Assembly (NCBI GenBank): GCA_963597355.1
Contig: CAVBPR010000020.1
Location: forward strand, 37,010 to 101,009
DNA from: UMGS1766 sp963597355
GTDB lineage: Bacteria > Bacillota > Clostridia > Oscillospirales > Oscillospiraceae
Reading direction: 5' to 3'
Length of the DNA: 64,000 nucleotides
Shown here: positions 7,801 to 15,921 of the stretch, in pieces
How the letters are laid out: each line of letters begins with the position of its first letter
How positions within the stretch are numbered: position 1 is the first letter of the stretch
Position numbers and translations under genes: made by a program
Notes under the pieces: generated by a model
Told to the model about the DNA's origin: nothing
Seen by the model: the letters and a program-made list of their open reading frames with translations, nothing else
The model's database searches: none

Positions 7801-10762
7801 CGGCATTGGTGTACTGGCTGTTGATGCACAGATAGTCCACAACCTGATCCGGCCCGTCGTACTTGCTCTTGATCAGCAGGCTGAAGGAATAGCTGTTGGA
7901 AAGGCTTCCGTCCGCCGAGGTGACGGTGACGGTCTTTGCGGCGGTGGAAAGCGCCAGGGTGTAAACGCCGCTGTCGTCCGGTGTCAGTTCTGTTCCGCTG
8001 ACGCTGACGGTAGTCCCCTCCACGGCGGTGAAGGTCAGGTTCGCGGCAGTGGTGCCGTAGGGCACGGCGATGCGGTAGCTGTAACTTCCGGGCACAAAGG
8101 CGGGATACCAATCCCCGGTGTCGCTTTCGGCGGTGAGCAGCTGGGCAGTCGATGCGGAAACATCAACCCCTTCCACCCAGACGGTGTAGTTGACGGTGTC
8201 CCCCTCGGCAAATCCGTCCTTGCCGGCGGCAACGTTGGCGGCATAGGTGGCATCGTCCAGAATCTGAACCTGAACCGCCAGCACACCCTCCTCCGGCAGG
8301 GTCAGCTGACCGGTGGTGCCGCCGCCCTGAGTCAGCTCCGTCCAGGTTGTGCCGTCGGTGCTGTAACGCAGGTGGGCATAGGCGGTGCTGCCGCTTAGCA
8401 TCAGGGCAAAGTTTTTGTCTCCCTCCTGAAGATAGGTGCGGTAATTGTACACGCTGCCGGTCACACCGGTAGACCCGGTGACAGCGCCGGTTTCATCCGC
8501 CCGGAACATGGTGCCCTCGGCATAGCCGTTGTACTTGCCGGTGTTCAGGCTGCGTCCCTCCGGCACCAGCACGATGCCGCTGGATTTCATCGCCTTGGCA
8601 GTGTCCCGGGGACGGGTGATGTGGAAAACATAGTCGTTGTGCTTTTCGCTGTTGCTCTTATCCGTCAGAGAGACGGTGATGTCCGTTGTGCCAAAGCCAA
8701 TGTTGGCCAGACTGGTGGAAGCGCCGCTGTTCACGGCAACGGTTTTCGTCTCCCCGTTCAGATCCGTATAAGTGGCGGTGGCGGTGTATTTGTCCGTGTC
8801 ATAGGCGGTGGTGGACTGAATGGACACCGAGCTGGTGGAATAATAGCGGAAGTTCAGATTGTATTCCTTCTGGTCCCGGGCAAAGGTCGTTCCCGTCGTC
8901 CACTCGCCGCTGACAAAGGCATAGGAATAAAGCTCAAAGCTGTCGAAATAGGGGGTCTCCTCCGAGCCAACCTTTACCTGAATGCCGCCCTTGGCGCCGT
9001 TGGTATCTTCGGCATAAACATAGGCCGAACCAACGCCCTGAGCGGTGATTTTGCCGCTGTCGTCCACGGTGACAACGCTCTCGTCGGTGCTGCTCCAGCG
9101 GGCGACGGAGGTATCCTCTGCGGTGTAGGCGGTGAGCTGGGCGGTGGGATTTGCCTCGTCCTTGCTCTGGTACAGGCGAATGTTTCCCTGCTTGCCGGAG
9201 GCGGTTTCCACTGCCACACCGGTTACGGTGACGGTGGCGGTATCCGTCAGGGGCTCCAGACCGTCAAAGCCGGCGCTGACCGAAACGGTGAACACGCCGG
9301 GGCGCATACAGGTGAAGCTTGCGGAAGTGCCGGTGCCGGGATCTTCCTTCACCGACGCAACTCCGTCGGGAATGCTCCAGCTCCAGGTGTTGCAGTCCTT
9401 CACGCCGCCGGAAAGGGAGGCGCTGTTGCCGCCGCCGTTCTGGGGCAGGGCAACCGTCAGGTTCTTATTGTAGCTGCTGAACTCATAGCCGGTGGCGGAA
9501 ACCCGGGTCTCACTGCTCTTCACGCCGGCATCCAGAGCGGAGGTGGCCGTTACATAAATGTAGCTGGAGCCGCCTGCCGACATGCTGGTGGTAACGGTGA
9601 AAGCGCCGTCTGCATCAATGCTGCCCACCCAGCTGCTGGAAGTCGACCAGGTGACGGGCGTTTCCGCTCCGTCCTGATCATAGGCGGTGAACTGCAGTTT
9701 GTCTCCCTGAGAGAGCACAAAATTGCCGCTGGCATCCTGATAGGGGTAGCTGCACTTTACGGTGATTGCGGTGGGCGCCGCCGCCACAACGACTTTCAAA
9801 AGGGTCATAATGGCAGGGGTTGTGTCCTCGTCCGCCGCGTAGGCCGTCAGCCAGTAGGTTCCGGCAACCGTCGGAGCGGTGAAGCTGACCTTGCCGTCGG
9901 CATCGGTCGTAGCACCAGAAATTGCACTCAGGCCGCCGTTGGCGTCCACCCATGCCAGCTGCAGTCCGGACAGAGCCGCCGTGGCGGCGGCAATGGTCTC
10001 TGCCTTGCTGCAGCCGTACCAGCCGACTGCGTAGCCCTTCAGGGTCAGGGAAACGGAAGCCCCTGTGCCGGCGGATACGGTCTGCACCGATTCCTCGCCG
10101 GAGTAGAACTGCACATAGGAGTCGCTCCAGTAGCCGTCCTGCAGGAAGGCAAACTCGATCACGTCGCCGTCCTGCACCTGAGCCTGGTCAATGGTATAAC
10201 CGGTGTAAGCATTATAGGCTTCGTTGTACACCCCGTCGTTGGGCTGCAGCCCGTTGACCGCAAAGGTAAAGGTGCTGGCGGACATGCCGAAGGCAGTGGT
10301 CACAGAGCCGCTGCTGAGGGCAATGTAGTCGGAAATATTGTCTTTGGTGATGGAGGAATCCATCTCCAGATTGGCGGCTACCAGCACATCCAGTGCGGAA
10401 ACCCCCTCTGTGACCTTGTCGGTCAGGCCATAGCGCTCTGCCAGATCGCTGCTCACGCTCACGTTATGCTGGGGCGGGCAGAGGAAGCCGTTGTAGGCCT
10501 GGGCCGTGTAGCTGACGGTGACGGAGGTCACCTCAGCGCCGTCCTGCTGGGTATCCTCATCTCCATCTGTGGAAGCAGGGTTTCCTGCTCCCCCGGTATC
10601 ACCGGAGGAATCGCCCCCCGATGGGTTTTCTGTGTTTGCTGTCGCTGTGCCGGTGGAACTGTCGGTGGGCTCTGTTGCAAAGGCCGCCGCCGGCAGAACA
10701 CTCAAAGCCAAGGCAAGGCTCAGCAGCAGGGACAGAAAACGTGTTCCGGCTTTGTTCTTCAT
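4895..10762 (-). CDS. Giant anchored surface protein with DUF4430 and alpha/alpha-toroid domains; probable cobamide binder
   Basis: 1955 residues. Order: a signal peptide (1-29, ending AAAFA); a DUF4430-like beta domain (about 60-170, with GVSALDVL and VQDGDVIEFAF); a string of Ig-like modules including Big_2-like repeats and a cadherin-like sandwich; a discoidin-like region; a second, clearer DUF4430 domain (about 1445-1567, SGWMFTLNG and LSDGDTIVFHY); an alpha/alpha-toroid of the prenyltransferase/squalene-cyclase type (about 1577-1875, repeats with GGW, GGF and DVDMTAMAIQAL); a Lys/Asp/Ser-rich linker; and a C-terminal KTGD motif, hydrophobic helix and RKKK tail typical of Gram-positive wall or membrane anchors (no strict LPXTG seen). 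Vertebrate intrinsic factor and transcobalamin combine the same two folds. With the upstream cobalamin riboswitch, the inference is extracellular cobamide capture. Ligand binding itself is not shown by sequence. Confidence 0.85.
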   Translation of the reverse strand: MKNKAGTRFLSLLLSLALALSVLPAAAFATEPTDSSTGTATANTENPSGGDSSGDTGGAGNPASTDGDEDTQQDGAEVTSVTVSYTAQAYNGFLCPPQHNVSVSSDLAERYGLTDKVTEGVSALDVLVAANLEMDSSITKDNISDYIALSSGSVTTAFGMSASTFTFAVNGLQPNDGVYNEAYNAYTGYTIDQAQVQDGDVIEFAFLQDGYWSDSYVQFYSGEESVQTVSAGTGASVSLTLKGYAVGWYGCSKAETIAAATAALSGLQLAWVDANGGLSAISGATTDADGKVSFTAPTVAGTYWLTAYAADEDTTPAIMTLLKVVVAAAPTAITVKCSYPYQDASGNFVLSQGDKLQFTAYDQDGAETPVTWSTSSSWVGSIDADGAFTVTTSMSAGGSSYIYVTATSALDAGVKSSETRVSATGYEFSSYNKNLTVALPQNGGGNSASLSGGVKDCNTWSWSIPDGVASVKEDPGTGTSASFTCMRPGVFTVSVSAGFDGLEPLTDTATVTVTGVAVETASGKQGNIRLYQSKDEANPTAQLTAYTAEDTSVARWSSTDESVVTVDDSGKITAQGVGSAYVYAEDTNGAKGGIQVKVGSEETPYFDSFELYSYAFVSGEWTTGTTFARDQKEYNLNFRYYSTSSVSIQSTTAYDTDKYTATATYTDLNGETKTVAVNSGASTSLANIGFGTTDITVSLTDKSNSEKHNDYVFHITRPRDTAKAMKSSGIVLVPEGRSLNTGKYNGYAEGTMFRADETGAVTGSTGVTGSVYNYRTYLQEGDKNFALMLSGSTAYAHLRYSTDGTTWTELTQGGGTTGQLTLPEEGVLAVQVQILDDATYAANVAAGKDGFAEGDTVNYTVWVEGVDVSASTAQLLTAESDTGDWYPAFVPGSYSYRIAVPYGTTAANLTFTAVEGTTVSVSGTELTPDDSGVYTLALSTAAKTVTVTSADGSLSNSYSFSLLIKSKYDGPDQVVDYLCINSQYTNAGYGIGPETTLSGSLKSLGNFGGYITYYFENPLTDNENNKYGVDFYVYGNAYSDGGSFAEPGQVWVSEDGENWYALAGSEHYEDSTIWDYTVTYTKTASGKTAWTDNQGNSKDGSSQTGNWPLQTNYPLNSLLTGDSITLSGILLPSSEDGTVQGTGNTSSYSAVTKFGYADYYKNGTYGVDVNPYGANPTASNGFDLEWAVDGDGNPVDVSGMEFHYVKVVTASNIWAGVFNEKSTEVSQVVRTTASESAVGTTAAPAGVTITGNGQTQTVDFAAGQQVYEVNVGDMSELSIAVNGAGEDDNIYINNQRIAADESADGFFVSQSTGEKLVRVIVQNGEAAPVIYLLKITSTSSATESSLITGITATAQMSGYTTDYKATSEDGENYAIAVDNNVTSVLLKSFCRTGATTVIYNAQGEAVTEAQALEVGDNTFTIKAEKDGRQQTVTLTITRAALSGDYITVVFSLLGDSHHTGGSTHTLAEGNLTTWIAPTTYTVAAESTVLDVLEQALTENSMSWTNAGGNYVTEVNGLSAFDNGSNSGWMFTLNGVYGNYGVKEQTLSDGDTIVFHYTDDYSKEDFSGNVPTPTPDVTDASLEEIYATTGNYLISTVTNPVSGSIAGDWAVLGLARAGYSGEGDYYQTYYNNVATLVKEKQGVLSKNKYTEYSRTILGLTAAGYDPRDVEGYDLTAPLADFDKVVWQGVNGPIWALIALDSGNYAIPAAAEGKTQTTRENLVEYILSRQLSDGGWATSASAETSDVDMTAMAIQALAPYYADNTAVRKAVDQALNWLSRQQDDKGGFANTSGDGNSESCAQVVVALTALSINPATDSRFTKNGVSALGALCAYYVSGGGFRNVATDNAPNGMATEQGYYALVSYVRFLNRQTSLYDMTDVTVKKGQLPSDSTDPEKKDDASGKDGNSSETGKPTAAESAKTGDASVPMLASAALMASAVGMWMLLRKKKQSYAKSE

Positions 10763-10820
10763 CGTCTCATCCTTTCTCGATGATTCTGCTCAGAAAATCA
10801 GCGGCTCCTGCAGGCAAAAA

Positions 10821-10904
10821 AGAAGCGCCTTCGGCAAACCTCCATTCTGTTCTGCCGCAGACGTTTTCCTGCGAAAGCATAGACTTCTCCCCCGGAGCGC
10901 TTCT
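10821..10904 (-). terminator. Riboswitch-coupled intrinsic terminator (attenuator)
   Basis: On the minus strand AGAAGCGC immediately after the B12 box pairs with GCGCTTCT some 68 bases later, followed by six T. The 5' arm abuts the riboswitch P1 strand, so ligand state can decide whether this stem forms. This makes control transcriptional rather than by hiding the ribosome-binding site, which lies further down near 10770. Confidence 0.75.
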
Positions 10905-11104
10905 TGTAGGTCTTCTGACTCGTGTTCTTCCGGCTTTGCTGAAAGCCGACGCCTGCAGGCACTGCCTTCCCAGTTTCCCAGTGACCGATTTTCATCGACG
11001 CGCCTGCCGCTTGAACCCATACAGCGGCGTTTCCCGTCCGGGATTCTCACCCGGTTCCCTTGTTCATCTCTGCGGACGACAGAATCTGCGCCGCAGAGCC
11101 ACAA
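10903..11104 (-). ncRNA. Cobalamin (B12) riboswitch
   Basis: Minus-strand leader RNA with all main landmarks of the cobalamin family: P2 hairpin (CTCTGCGG/CCGCAGAG), the conserved P3 block GGGTGAGAATCCC (11040-11052) preceded by AAGGGAACC, the core GTCACTGGGAA (10975-10985), and the B12 box AGTCAGAAGACC (10909-10920). P1 is closed by TTGTGG near 11099-11104 with CCTACAA near 10904-10910. In known members, adenosyl-, methyl- or aquo-cobalamin binding lowers expression of B12 synthesis or uptake genes. Here it commands the giant surface protein, placing that gene in the cobamide regulon. Confidence 0.96.
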
Positions 11105-11176
11105 AAAGTATGCTGTTCTTTTTCTGTGCAATTGTTTTTTGCTTAACTTTCCATAAACCGAACTTAAGCACCTTTC

Positions 11177-11206
11177 AGTATACAATATTTTAATGGTAGG
11201 ATACAA
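11177..11206 (-). promoter_or_regulatory. Promoter of the riboswitch and surface-protein transcript
   Basis: Minus strand: TTGTAT, 18 bp, TATACT. The predicted start lies some 65 bases upstream of the riboswitch 5' end, leaving a full aptamer in the leader. Confidence 0.65.
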
Positions 11207-11294
11207 GGAATATTTCAAATTTTGCCCGCTGATGCAGGAAAAATCCCTGTCTTCTGCCTGACGGAAAGGCCGCCTGGGGCAACCGCGGCAGGCA

Positions 11295-11324
11295 TTGAAA
11301 TTCCACCGGGGGATATGATATGAT
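11295..11324 (+). promoter_or_regulatory. Promoter of the FecR-like/ECF operon
   Basis: TTGAAA and TATGAT separated by 18 bp (an overlapping TATGAT lies 5 bp upstream). The expected leader is only about 30 bases long, too short for a riboswitch, so this operon is not directly controlled by the cobalamin element on the other strand. Confidence 0.55.
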
Positions 11325-11362
11325 AAACTGAATTTGTATCGATTTTTAGAAGGGTATTTTCC

Positions 11363-12664
11363 ATGAAAAAGAAAAATAAACTGCAAAACGGAATCATGAT
11401 TGCCGTTATTATCCTCCTGCTTGCCGCCGGAATTCTGGCGGTAGGCGCTCATCAGGGCTGGTTTGACAAAAAAGATGCCGCCGAGACGGCGCTGGTCACC
11501 TCCGTCACCGGAACGGCAGACCTGACCCGGGACGGTCTTGCCTCCCCCCTGAGCAAAGAAACGGCTCTGCGGGACGGAGACCGCCTTACCACTCAGGATC
11601 ACGCCGCTGTGATCCTGCAGGCCGGAGACAGCACCCTCACCCAGGGGGCTTCCGCTGATCTCACCGTCACCCATGCCGCCGCCGACGCCTTTGCCGGAGA
11701 AATCACCTCCGGACAGGTCTTTGTCTCCGCCGGAGAAACGCCCCTCACCCTCACCTTCGGGGGACAGACCTGCACCTTTTCCTCCGCCGTGGCGGATCTG
11801 ACGGTGCGCACCGGCAGCGAAACGGTCTATCTCCTCGCAGGCACACTGACGCTGGACGGGACAGAATATTCCGCCGGACAGGCTCTGAGCTGGGTTGGCG
11901 GCACGCTCACCGCCGACGCCTTCGCTCCTTCCGCTTTGGACGAGGAGGCGCTGAGCTGGTGCCTTGCCGCAAAGAGTGACCTTTGCTTTCCTGCGGAAGA
12001 GCTGCAAAAGGTGATCGACGACCGCGCCGCTCAGCAGCAGGCGGAAATTGAAGCTCAGGTCAACCCGGACTCCTCCGGAGAGTCAGGCGCCGCCGCCTCC
12101 TCTGCGCCTGCCGACGCTTCCGCCACACCGGAGACGGACGGAACCACCAGCGGCACTTCCGGTGACAGCACTTCTGCCGGAGGCGATTCCACTCCTTCCG
12201 CTGCTGACACAGAGGCCGGCGGGGACACCGCTCCGGAACCGGAGCCAGAACCGGAGCCGGAGAAAAAATCCACCTGCACCATCTCCATCCGCTGCGACAC
12301 CATTCTTTCCAACATGGACAACCTCGACCCGGACAAATCCGGCTATGTTCCCTCCAGCGGCACGATTCTTTCCACCACCACGGTGAGCATTTCCGAGGGA
12401 GACTCGGTTTACGACGTGCTCAAGCGGGCCTGCTCCGCCGCCGGCATCCAGATGGAGGCCAGCTACACCGCCGCCTACGGCAGTTATTATGTGGAGGGCA
12501 TCGGCCACCTCTATGAGTTCGACTGCGGCCCGGAGTCCGGCTGGATGTACAAGGTAAACGGCTGGTTCCCCAACTACGGCTGCTCCAGCTATTCCGTCAG
12601 CGACGGAGACACCATTGTCTTCTGCTATACCTGCAACGGCCTTGGCGCCGACGTGGGGGCGTAA
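11363..12664 (+). CDS. Membrane-anchored FecR-like/DUF4430 protein leading the ECF operon
   Basis: 433 residues. A single N-terminal membrane segment (about 8-30) with a Lys-rich front leaves the rest outside the cell. Residues about 45-190 form a beta-rich FecR-like domain (LRDGDRLTTQDHAAVILQ). Residues about 225-305 are a Ser/Ala/Asp- then Glu/Pro-rich spacer (EPEPEPE). The C-terminus, about 305-430, is a DUF4430 domain (VSISEGDSVYDVL, SGWMYKVNGWFPNYG, SDGDTIVFCY), the fold of the beta domain of cobalamin carriers. It is the first gene of the ECF transporter operon, one base before the T-component GTG, so it probably delivers substrate to the transporter. The ligand is inferred as a cobamide from the neighbourhood. 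Confidence 0.82.
   Translation: MKKKNKLQNGIMIAVIILLLAAGILAVGAHQGWFDKKDAAETALVTSVTGTADLTRDGLASPLSKETALRDGDRLTTQDHAAVILQAGDSTLTQGASADLTVTHAAADAFAGEITSGQVFVSAGETPLTLTFGGQTCTFSSAVADLTVRTGSETVYLLAGTLTLDGTEYSAGQALSWVGGTLTADAFAPSALDEEALSWCLAAKSDLCFPAEELQKVIDDRAAQQQAEIEAQVNPDSSGESGAAASSAPADASATPETDGTTSGTSGDSTSAGGDSTPSAADTEAGGDTAPEPEPEPEPEKKSTCTISIRCDTILSNMDNLDPDKSGYVPSSGTILSTTTVSISEGDSVYDVLKRACSAAGIQMEASYTAAYGSYYVEGIGHLYEFDCGPESGWMYKVNGWFPNYGCSSYSVSDGDTIVFCYTCNGLGADVGA
12231..12263 (+). repeat. Short Glu-Pro coding repeat
   Basis: Tandem GAACCG/GAGCCG-like hexamers encode the EPEPEPEPE spacer between the FecR-like and DUF4430 domains; a flexible wall-spanning linker and possible site of length variation. 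Confidence 0.6.
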
Positions 12665-12665
12665 C

Positions 12666-13562
12666 GTGAAGGGTTATCCACATCCCGACGCCTTTTCCGC
12701 CCTGCATCCCCGGCTGAACCTGCTCTTCTTTCTGTCTGCGCTGGTGTGGACGGTGCTTCTCCGCCATCCCGCCTATGTGCTGAGCTCCCTGCTGGCGGCG
12801 TCGGTTTACTACCGCTGTCTGGCAGGGCGGAGGGCATGGCGCAGTTTTGGCGGACTGGCGGTGCTGACGCTGGCGCTTACCGCCCTGAACCCCCTGTTCA
12901 ACCCCCGGGGGGAACACTGCCTGTTCACCTTCTTCGGCCGGTCCTACACGCTGGAATCCCTCTGCTTCGGTGCTGTTGCCGCCGGAATGTTCGCCGGGGC
13001 GCTGCTGTGGTTTTTCTGCTATCAGCAGGTGGTCACCGAGGACAAGCTCACCGCCGTTTTCCGCGGCCGCTTTCCTGCCCTGAGTCTGCTGCTGGTGATG
13101 GTGCTTCGGCTGGTGCCGTCGGTGGGGCGAAGGGCAAAGCAAATCTCCTCCGCCCGCCGGTGCATCGGTCTCGGCTCCGGCTCTTCCCGCTCCGCCCGAC
13201 TGCAGGAGGGAATGACCACCCTGTCCTCCCTGTCCTCCGCCCTGCTGGAGGGAAGCGTGATCACCGCCGACTCCATGTCCGCCCGGGGCTACGGCACCGG
13301 CCCCACCACCGGCTACCTCAGCTGGGTCTGGCACAGAAAAGACATTGTAACCCTCGCTCTGGTGCTGGCACTGACCGGCTTCACCGCCCTGGGCTTTGCC
13401 TGCGGCGGCATGCAGGCGGAGTTTTTCCCCCGCCTTGTCTTTGCGCCCCTGCGGAGCGCAAAGGGGATGGCTCTTCCCGGCTATGCCCTGCTTTTATGGA
13501 TTCCCACTCTGCTCCATCTTCAGGAGGAACTGAAATGGCACTTTTTGAACTGCAAAACCTGA
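12666..13562 (+). CDS. ECF transporter T component (EcfT/CbiQ family), first copy
   Basis: 298 residues with about five to six membrane helices. The GTG at 12666, directly after the preceding stop codon, is preferred; an ATG at 12615 would overlap the previous gene. Two coupling-helix motifs typical of EcfT are visible: SSARRCIGLG (about residue 160) and MSARGYGTG (about 203), which contact the ATPases. It forms the membrane scaffold of an energy-coupling-factor importer. It overlaps the ATPase gene by 28 bp, implying translational coupling. Confidence 0.9.
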   Translation: MKGYPHPDAFSALHPRLNLLFFLSALVWTVLLRHPAYVLSSLLAASVYYRCLAGRRAWRSFGGLAVLTLALTALNPLFNPRGEHCLFTFFGRSYTLESLCFGAVAAGMFAGALLWFFCYQQVVTEDKLTAVFRGRFPALSLLLVMVLRLVPSVGRRAKQISSARRCIGLGSGSSRSARLQEGMTTLSSLSSALLEGSVITADSMSARGYGTGPTTGYLSWVWHRKDIVTLALVLALTGFTALGFACGGMQAEFFPRLVFAPLRSAKGMALPGYALLLWIPTLLHLQEELKWHFLNCKT

Positions 13563-15208
13563 GCTTTTCCTACCCCACCGCCCCGGACCGCCCCTGTCTG
13601 ACCGACATCTGCCTCACCCTGGAGGCGGGGGAATACCTTGCCCTGTGCGGCAAAAGCGGCAGCGGAAAAACCACCCTGCTGCGACAGCTGAAATCCGTTC
13701 TGACCCCCCACGGGAAACAGACCGGCTCGGTTCGCTTTGACCATCGTCTGCTGGCAGAAGTCAGCGCCAGAGAACAGGCTCAGCGCATCGGCTACGTCAT
13801 GCAGGACCCGGACAGCCAGATTGTCACAGACAAGGTGTGGCACGAGCTGGCCTTCGGTCTGGAGAGCCTTGGCTGTGATCCGTCCGCCATGCGGCTGCGG
13901 GTGGCGGAAATGGCCAGCTATTTCGGCATTCAGGACTGGTTTCACGCCAACGTGGCGGAGCTTTCCGGGGGGCAGAAACAGCTGCTGAATCTGGCCTCCG
14001 TCATGGCCATGCAGCCGGATGTGCTGATTCTGGACGAACCCACCAGTCAGCTGGACCCCATCGCTGCGGCTGACTTTCTGAACACCATCGCCCGGCTGAA
14101 CCGGGAGCTGGGGACTACCATCCTCCTCTCGGAGCATCGGCTGGAAAACGTGCTTCCGGTCTGCGATCGGGTGGCCATCATGGAGTCCGGCCGCATCACC
14201 GCCGCCCAGCCCCCGCGAAAGGCGATCGCCGAACTTTACCGCCAGCACAGCGACCTTTTCTCCGCCATGCCTGCCCCTGCCCGGGCCTTTTACGCCGCCG
14301 GAGAGACGGCAGAGGAAGCCCCCCTGACGGTGCGGGAAGGGCGCACCTGGCTGAATCGCAAGGCAGAAGGGAAACCCCTGACCGAGCCCTCTCTGCCCGC
14401 TCCGGAACTGCCGGAGATCGCTGCCCCGGTGCTGGAGGCCAGGGAAGTCTGGTTCCGCTATGAAAAGGACGCCCCCGATGTGCTTCGGGATGTCAGCCTG
14501 CAGGTGCCTCAGGGCAGTCTGTTCGCCCTGCTGGGAGGCAACGGCGCAGGAAAATCCACCCTGCTGAAGGCCCTGTGCGGCATCTGCCCTCCTTATCGGG
14601 GAACCATCCGCATCAACGGAGTTCCCCTCAAAAAGCAGAAGAACAGGGATCTCTTCCGGGGGACGCTGGCCCTTCTGCCTCAGGACCCGAAAAACCTGTT
14701 CGTTAAAAAGACAGTTCGAGGGGAACTGGAGGAAATGCTGACCGGTCTCTCCGGGGAAGAACAGCGGCGGCGGATGGATGCAGTGGTGGAGCAATGCCGG
14801 CTTGCCCCCCTTCTGGACTGCCATCCCTACGATCTCTCCGGCGGCGAACAACAGCGCGCCGCCCTGGGCAAGGTGCTCCTCACTCAGCCGAAGCTGCTGC
14901 TGCTGGACGAGCCCACCAAGGGGCTGGACTGCTTTTTCAAAGCGGAGTTTGCCGCCCTGCTGAAGCAGTTTACCCAGGGGGGCGGCACGGTGCTGCTGGT
15001 GTCCCACGACGTGGAGTTCTGCGCCCAATATGCGGATCTGGTGGGGCTGTTCTTCGACGGCCAGATCACCACCGTTAACACCCCCCGCCGCTTTTTTGCC
15101 AACAACAGCTTCTACACCACCGCCGCCAACCGCATGAGCCGCCACCTCTTCCGCAATGCCGTAACCACAGAGGACGTAGCCACGCTTTGCAGGAGGAACG
15201 GCCTGTGA
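13535..15208 (+). CDS. ECF transporter ATPase, two fused ABC domains
   Basis: 557 residues. The ATG at 13535 follows AGGAGGAA. Domain 1 (about 1-235) has Walker A GKSGSGKTTLL, signature LSGGQKQ and Walker B VLILDEPTSQLD. Domain 2 (about 300-530) has GGNGAGKSTLL, LSGGEQQRA and LLLLDEPTKGLD. All catalytic motifs are intact in both halves. Fusion of the two ECF ATPases in one chain is known from group I (dedicated) ECF systems such as YkoD. It powers uptake through the T and S components encoded next. Confidence 0.95.
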   Translation: MALFELQNLSFSYPTAPDRPCLTDICLTLEAGEYLALCGKSGSGKTTLLRQLKSVLTPHGKQTGSVRFDHRLLAEVSAREQAQRIGYVMQDPDSQIVTDKVWHELAFGLESLGCDPSAMRLRVAEMASYFGIQDWFHANVAELSGGQKQLLNLASVMAMQPDVLILDEPTSQLDPIAAADFLNTIARLNRELGTTILLSEHRLENVLPVCDRVAIMESGRITAAQPPRKAIAELYRQHSDLFSAMPAPARAFYAAGETAEEAPLTVREGRTWLNRKAEGKPLTEPSLPAPELPEIAAPVLEAREVWFRYEKDAPDVLRDVSLQVPQGSLFALLGGNGAGKSTLLKALCGICPPYRGTIRINGVPLKKQKNRDLFRGTLALLPQDPKNLFVKKTVRGELEEMLTGLSGEEQRRRMDAVVEQCRLAPLLDCHPYDLSGGEQQRAALGKVLLTQPKLLLLDEPTKGLDCFFKAEFAALLKQFTQGGGTVLLVSHDVEFCAQYADLVGLFFDGQITTVNTPRRFFANNSFYTTAANRMSRHLFRNAVTTEDVATLCRRNGL

Positions 15209-15921
15209 AAAAGACAAAATTCCCCCGCCGCAGCTGGCTGACTCTGGTGCTGTTATTTCTGCTGATTCCCGCCGCGCTGGTATTCTGCCCCCGACTGGGA
15301 GGGCAGGTGTGGTACCTCACCAGTCTGCTGATCATCGGCTTTACTCTGTGCGCCTTCTTTCTGGTGTTTGAATCCCGCCGCCCTCAGGCACGGGAGCTGG
15401 TGGTGCTGGCGGTGCTGTCCGCTCTGGCCGTTGCCAGCCGCGCCGCCTTTGCCCCCCTGCCCCACTTCAAGCCCATGACCGCCATCATTATGATCACCGG
15501 CATCGCCTTTGGCCCTCAGGCCGGGTTTCTCACCGGTGCGGTCAGCGGCTTTGTCAGCAACTTTCTCTTTGGACAGGGGCCATGGACGCCCTGGCAGATG
15601 TTTGCCTATGGCGTCGGCGGCTTTCTGGCCGGTCTGCTGGCCAAAATGGGTCTTCTGCGCCGGCGGCGGCTGGGACAGGCGGTGTTCGGTTTTCTGGCGG
15701 TCGTCCTTCTGGTAGGGCCTTTGCTGGACACCTGCGCCCTGTTCACCATGACCGGCGAAATCACCGCCGCCTCCGCCGGTGCGGTTTATCTCTCCGGCAT
15801 TCCCGTCAATCTGATCCACGGAGCCGCCACTGCCCTTACCCTGCTGCTGTTTGCCAACCCCATGCTGGAAAAACTGGATCGCCTGCGGGTGAAATACGGC
15901 ATGATGGAGGAGGGCGCATGA
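15205..15921 (+). CDS. ECF transporter S (substrate-binding) component
   Basis: 238 residues, about six membrane helices. The GTG at 15205 is chosen because it sits after AGGAGGAA and overlaps the ATPase stop as GTGA; a TTG at 15187 is in frame but lies upstream of that site. Sequence features include LVVLAVLSALAVASRAAF, the Gly-rich TGIAFGPQAGFLTGAVSGF and QGPWTPWQMFAYG, a pattern seen in ECF S components of the predicted cobalamin (CbrT-like) and related groups. Substrate assignment to cobamides rests on the neighbouring B12 riboswitch and DUF4430 proteins, not on binding-site residues. Confidence 0.85.
   Translation: MKKTKFPRRSWLTLVLLFLLIPAALVFCPRLGGQVWYLTSLLIIGFTLCAFFLVFESRRPQARELVVLAVLSALAVASRAAFAPLPHFKPMTAIIMITGIAFGPQAGFLTGAVSGFVSNFLFGQGPWTPWQMFAYGVGGFLAGLLAKMGLLRRRRLGQAVFGFLAVVLLVGPLLDTCALFTMTGEITAASAGAVYLSGIPVNLIHGAATALTLLLFANPMLEKLDRLRVKYGMMEEGA

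Noticed and set aside
4766..8398. A 1210-residue open frame on the plus strand opposite the giant surface protein.
   Set aside because: It is an antisense shadow: GC-rich third positions of the real gene keep it open. It has low-complexity Gly/Val/Ala/His composition, no domain, no ribosome-binding site, and contradicts the terminators at 4757 and 4852.
8621..10783. A 720-residue open frame on the plus strand opposite the N-terminal half of the surface protein.
   Set aside because: Same shadow effect; it runs into the promoter-proximal region of the real gene and has no start signals.
11099..11362. A possible second cobalamin riboswitch on the plus strand for the ECF operon.
   Set aside because: No B12 box or core motif is readable on the plus strand, and the predicted leader is only about 30 bases.
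10790..12007. A 405-residue minus-strand frame running through the riboswitch.
   Set aside because: It would translate the B12 aptamer and its terminator and overlaps the plus-strand FecR-like gene; the RNA element explains the conservation.
12746..13534. An upstream extension of the fused ATPase by 263 codons.
   Set aside because: This part overlaps the T-component gene entirely and has no ABC homology; the ATG at 13535 has an ideal ribosome-binding site and begins the ABC domain.
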